From assembly GCF_016745425.1 (NCBI RefSeq), contig NZ_JAERVK010000008.1, positions 62,001 to 126,000 on the forward strand: a stretch of 64,000 nt of DNA. Reading direction: 5' to 3'. Positions 63,474 to 64,000 of the stretch are shown here, piece by piece. The notes under the pieces are model-generated. The model ran no database searches, was not told where the DNA came from, and saw only the letters and a list, made by a program, of their open reading frames with translations. The first letter of the stretch is position 1; every line of letters begins with the position of its first letter. This DNA comes from Candidatus Methylomicrobium oryzae (GTDB lineage Bacteria; Pseudomonadota; Gammaproteobacteria; Methylococcales; Methylomonadaceae). A program made the position numbers and the translations under genes.

Positions 63474-64000
63474 CTAAAGCCTTGCTCGGTAAGCGATCCA
63501 AGCATCAGCCATCCGATCGCGCTGGCTGCTCGTAAAACTGTCCATGCAGGCGTCGTTGGAATAGTCCATAAAGTTATTGATCGGGTCTATCCCGGGAAAT
63601 TTTTTTCCCTTACACGTGTCCCGACCTACAGGACAGCCATAAGAAGGAGAACGCTCCGCCGGCGTATCTGTGGCACGATCCCCCTTATTATTACTACATC
63701 CGCCCTGAAAAGTATGGTAAAGGCCTAACCAGTGTCCGACTTCATGCGTTGCGGTATCGCCTAAATTGTAAGGTTCTGCGCTGCCGCCGGGGAGGGATGA
63801 AAAAAACACCACCACGCCGTCATTCTTAGGATTTGATGCGTAGGACGCCGGAAATGTCGACCATCCGAGCATACCGCCGACGGTATTCGCACTGTACAGG
63901 TTCAGTGCGTCTGCCCCGCCTTTGCGTAACGCGGTTTTGGCCTCTTCTTCAACCACGGACCCGGACCTCATCGCATACCATCTATCGTTTGCGGTTCTAT
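63474..64000 (-). CDS. M43-type zinc metalloprotease, N-terminal part outside the window
   Basis: The visible 175 residues begin mid-protein at the right edge (RTANDRWYA, then [20 protein letters not shown]). They contain the zinc motif [15 protein letters not shown], the cysteine-bearing insertion [19 protein letters not shown], and the Met-turn [20 protein letters not shown], typical of M43 (pappalysin/cytophagalysin) secreted metalloproteases. The signal peptide and propeptide would be to the right. It degrades extracellular protein. Confidence 0.88.
   Translation of the reverse strand, partial: RTANDRWYAMRSGSVVEEEAKTALRKGGADALNLYSANTVGGMLGWSTFPASYASNPKNDGVVVFFSSLPGGSAEPYNLGDTATHEVGHWLGLYHTFQGGCSNNKGDRATDTPAERSPSYGCPVGRDTCKGKKFPGIDPINNFMDYSNDACMDSFTSSQRDRMADAWIAYRARL

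Overview
This 64 kb window comes from a gammaproteobacterial chromosome. The best evidence is a dif site that fits the gammaproteobacterial consensus, together with gene orders typical of that class: dapA-bamC, and carA-carB-greA / yhbY / rlmE-ftsH-glmM-tpiA-secG-tRNA-Leu. The moderately GC-rich code, the bufferin (copper RiPP) cluster, the thymidine-phosphorylase/PRPP-synthetase pair and the small copper oxidase operon would suit a methylotroph or methanotroph such as a Methylococcales member. That last step is inference, because no methane-oxidation gene lies in the window.

Layout. 1-1 kb: an edge gene and a HicB-like antitoxin. 1.1-10.9 kb: housekeeping genes (deaD, dapA-bamC, purL, a small membrane protein, msrP-msrQ). 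11-17.4 kb: a mobile zone at the chromosome-dimer-resolution site. It holds a decayed filamentous-phage (inovirus) prophage with pIII-like, DUF2523, Zot, a small basic regulator, DUF29 and a DUF3653-type regulator. An IS630 element cuts the pIII-like gene. A near-perfect dif site lies at 16451-16478, followed by a truncated IS3 element and the tail of a second, oppositely oriented zot gene. 17.4-20.1 kb: one reading frame joins a HupE/UreJ-type metal permease to a TonB-dependent receptor. 20.1-25.5 kb: gloA, tag, a thymidine-phosphorylase-family gene followed by a PRPP-synthetase-like gene, and a lipoprotein hydrolase. 25.7-28.6 kb: Hsp20 behind a sigma-32-type promoter, a STAS protein and a GAF-PAS sigma-54 activator.

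28.8-31.3 kb is a bufferin operon: DUF2282 precursor peptide, DUF692 multinuclear iron oxygenase, DUF2063 partner and DoxX protein. It is read away from the divergent sigma-54 activator and has an excellent -24/-12 promoter directly in front of the precursor gene. 31.5-43.7 kb: DUF1264 protein, a second lipoprotein hydrolase, a TolC-like protein, a zinc alcohol dehydrogenase, a second Hsp20, an APH/P-loop kinase fusion, a ba3-type cytochrome oxidase operon (50-aa subunit, subunit II, subunit I, dihaem cytochrome c), an ABM-domain protein and an iron alcohol dehydrogenase.

43.7-51.7 kb is accessory and decayed: an RTX-repeat protein, a transposase tail, an NhaD fragment, a pyrophosphatase, a broken porin, marC, broken phage-type small genes, a frameshifted AlpA regulator and a P4-type integrase next to tRNA-Leu(GAG). 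51.7-62.8 kb is the conserved block secG-tpiA-glmM-ftsH-rlmE / yhbY / greA-carB-carA. folP is not between ftsH and glmM. The window ends in a secreted hypothetical protein and part of an M43 metalloprotease.
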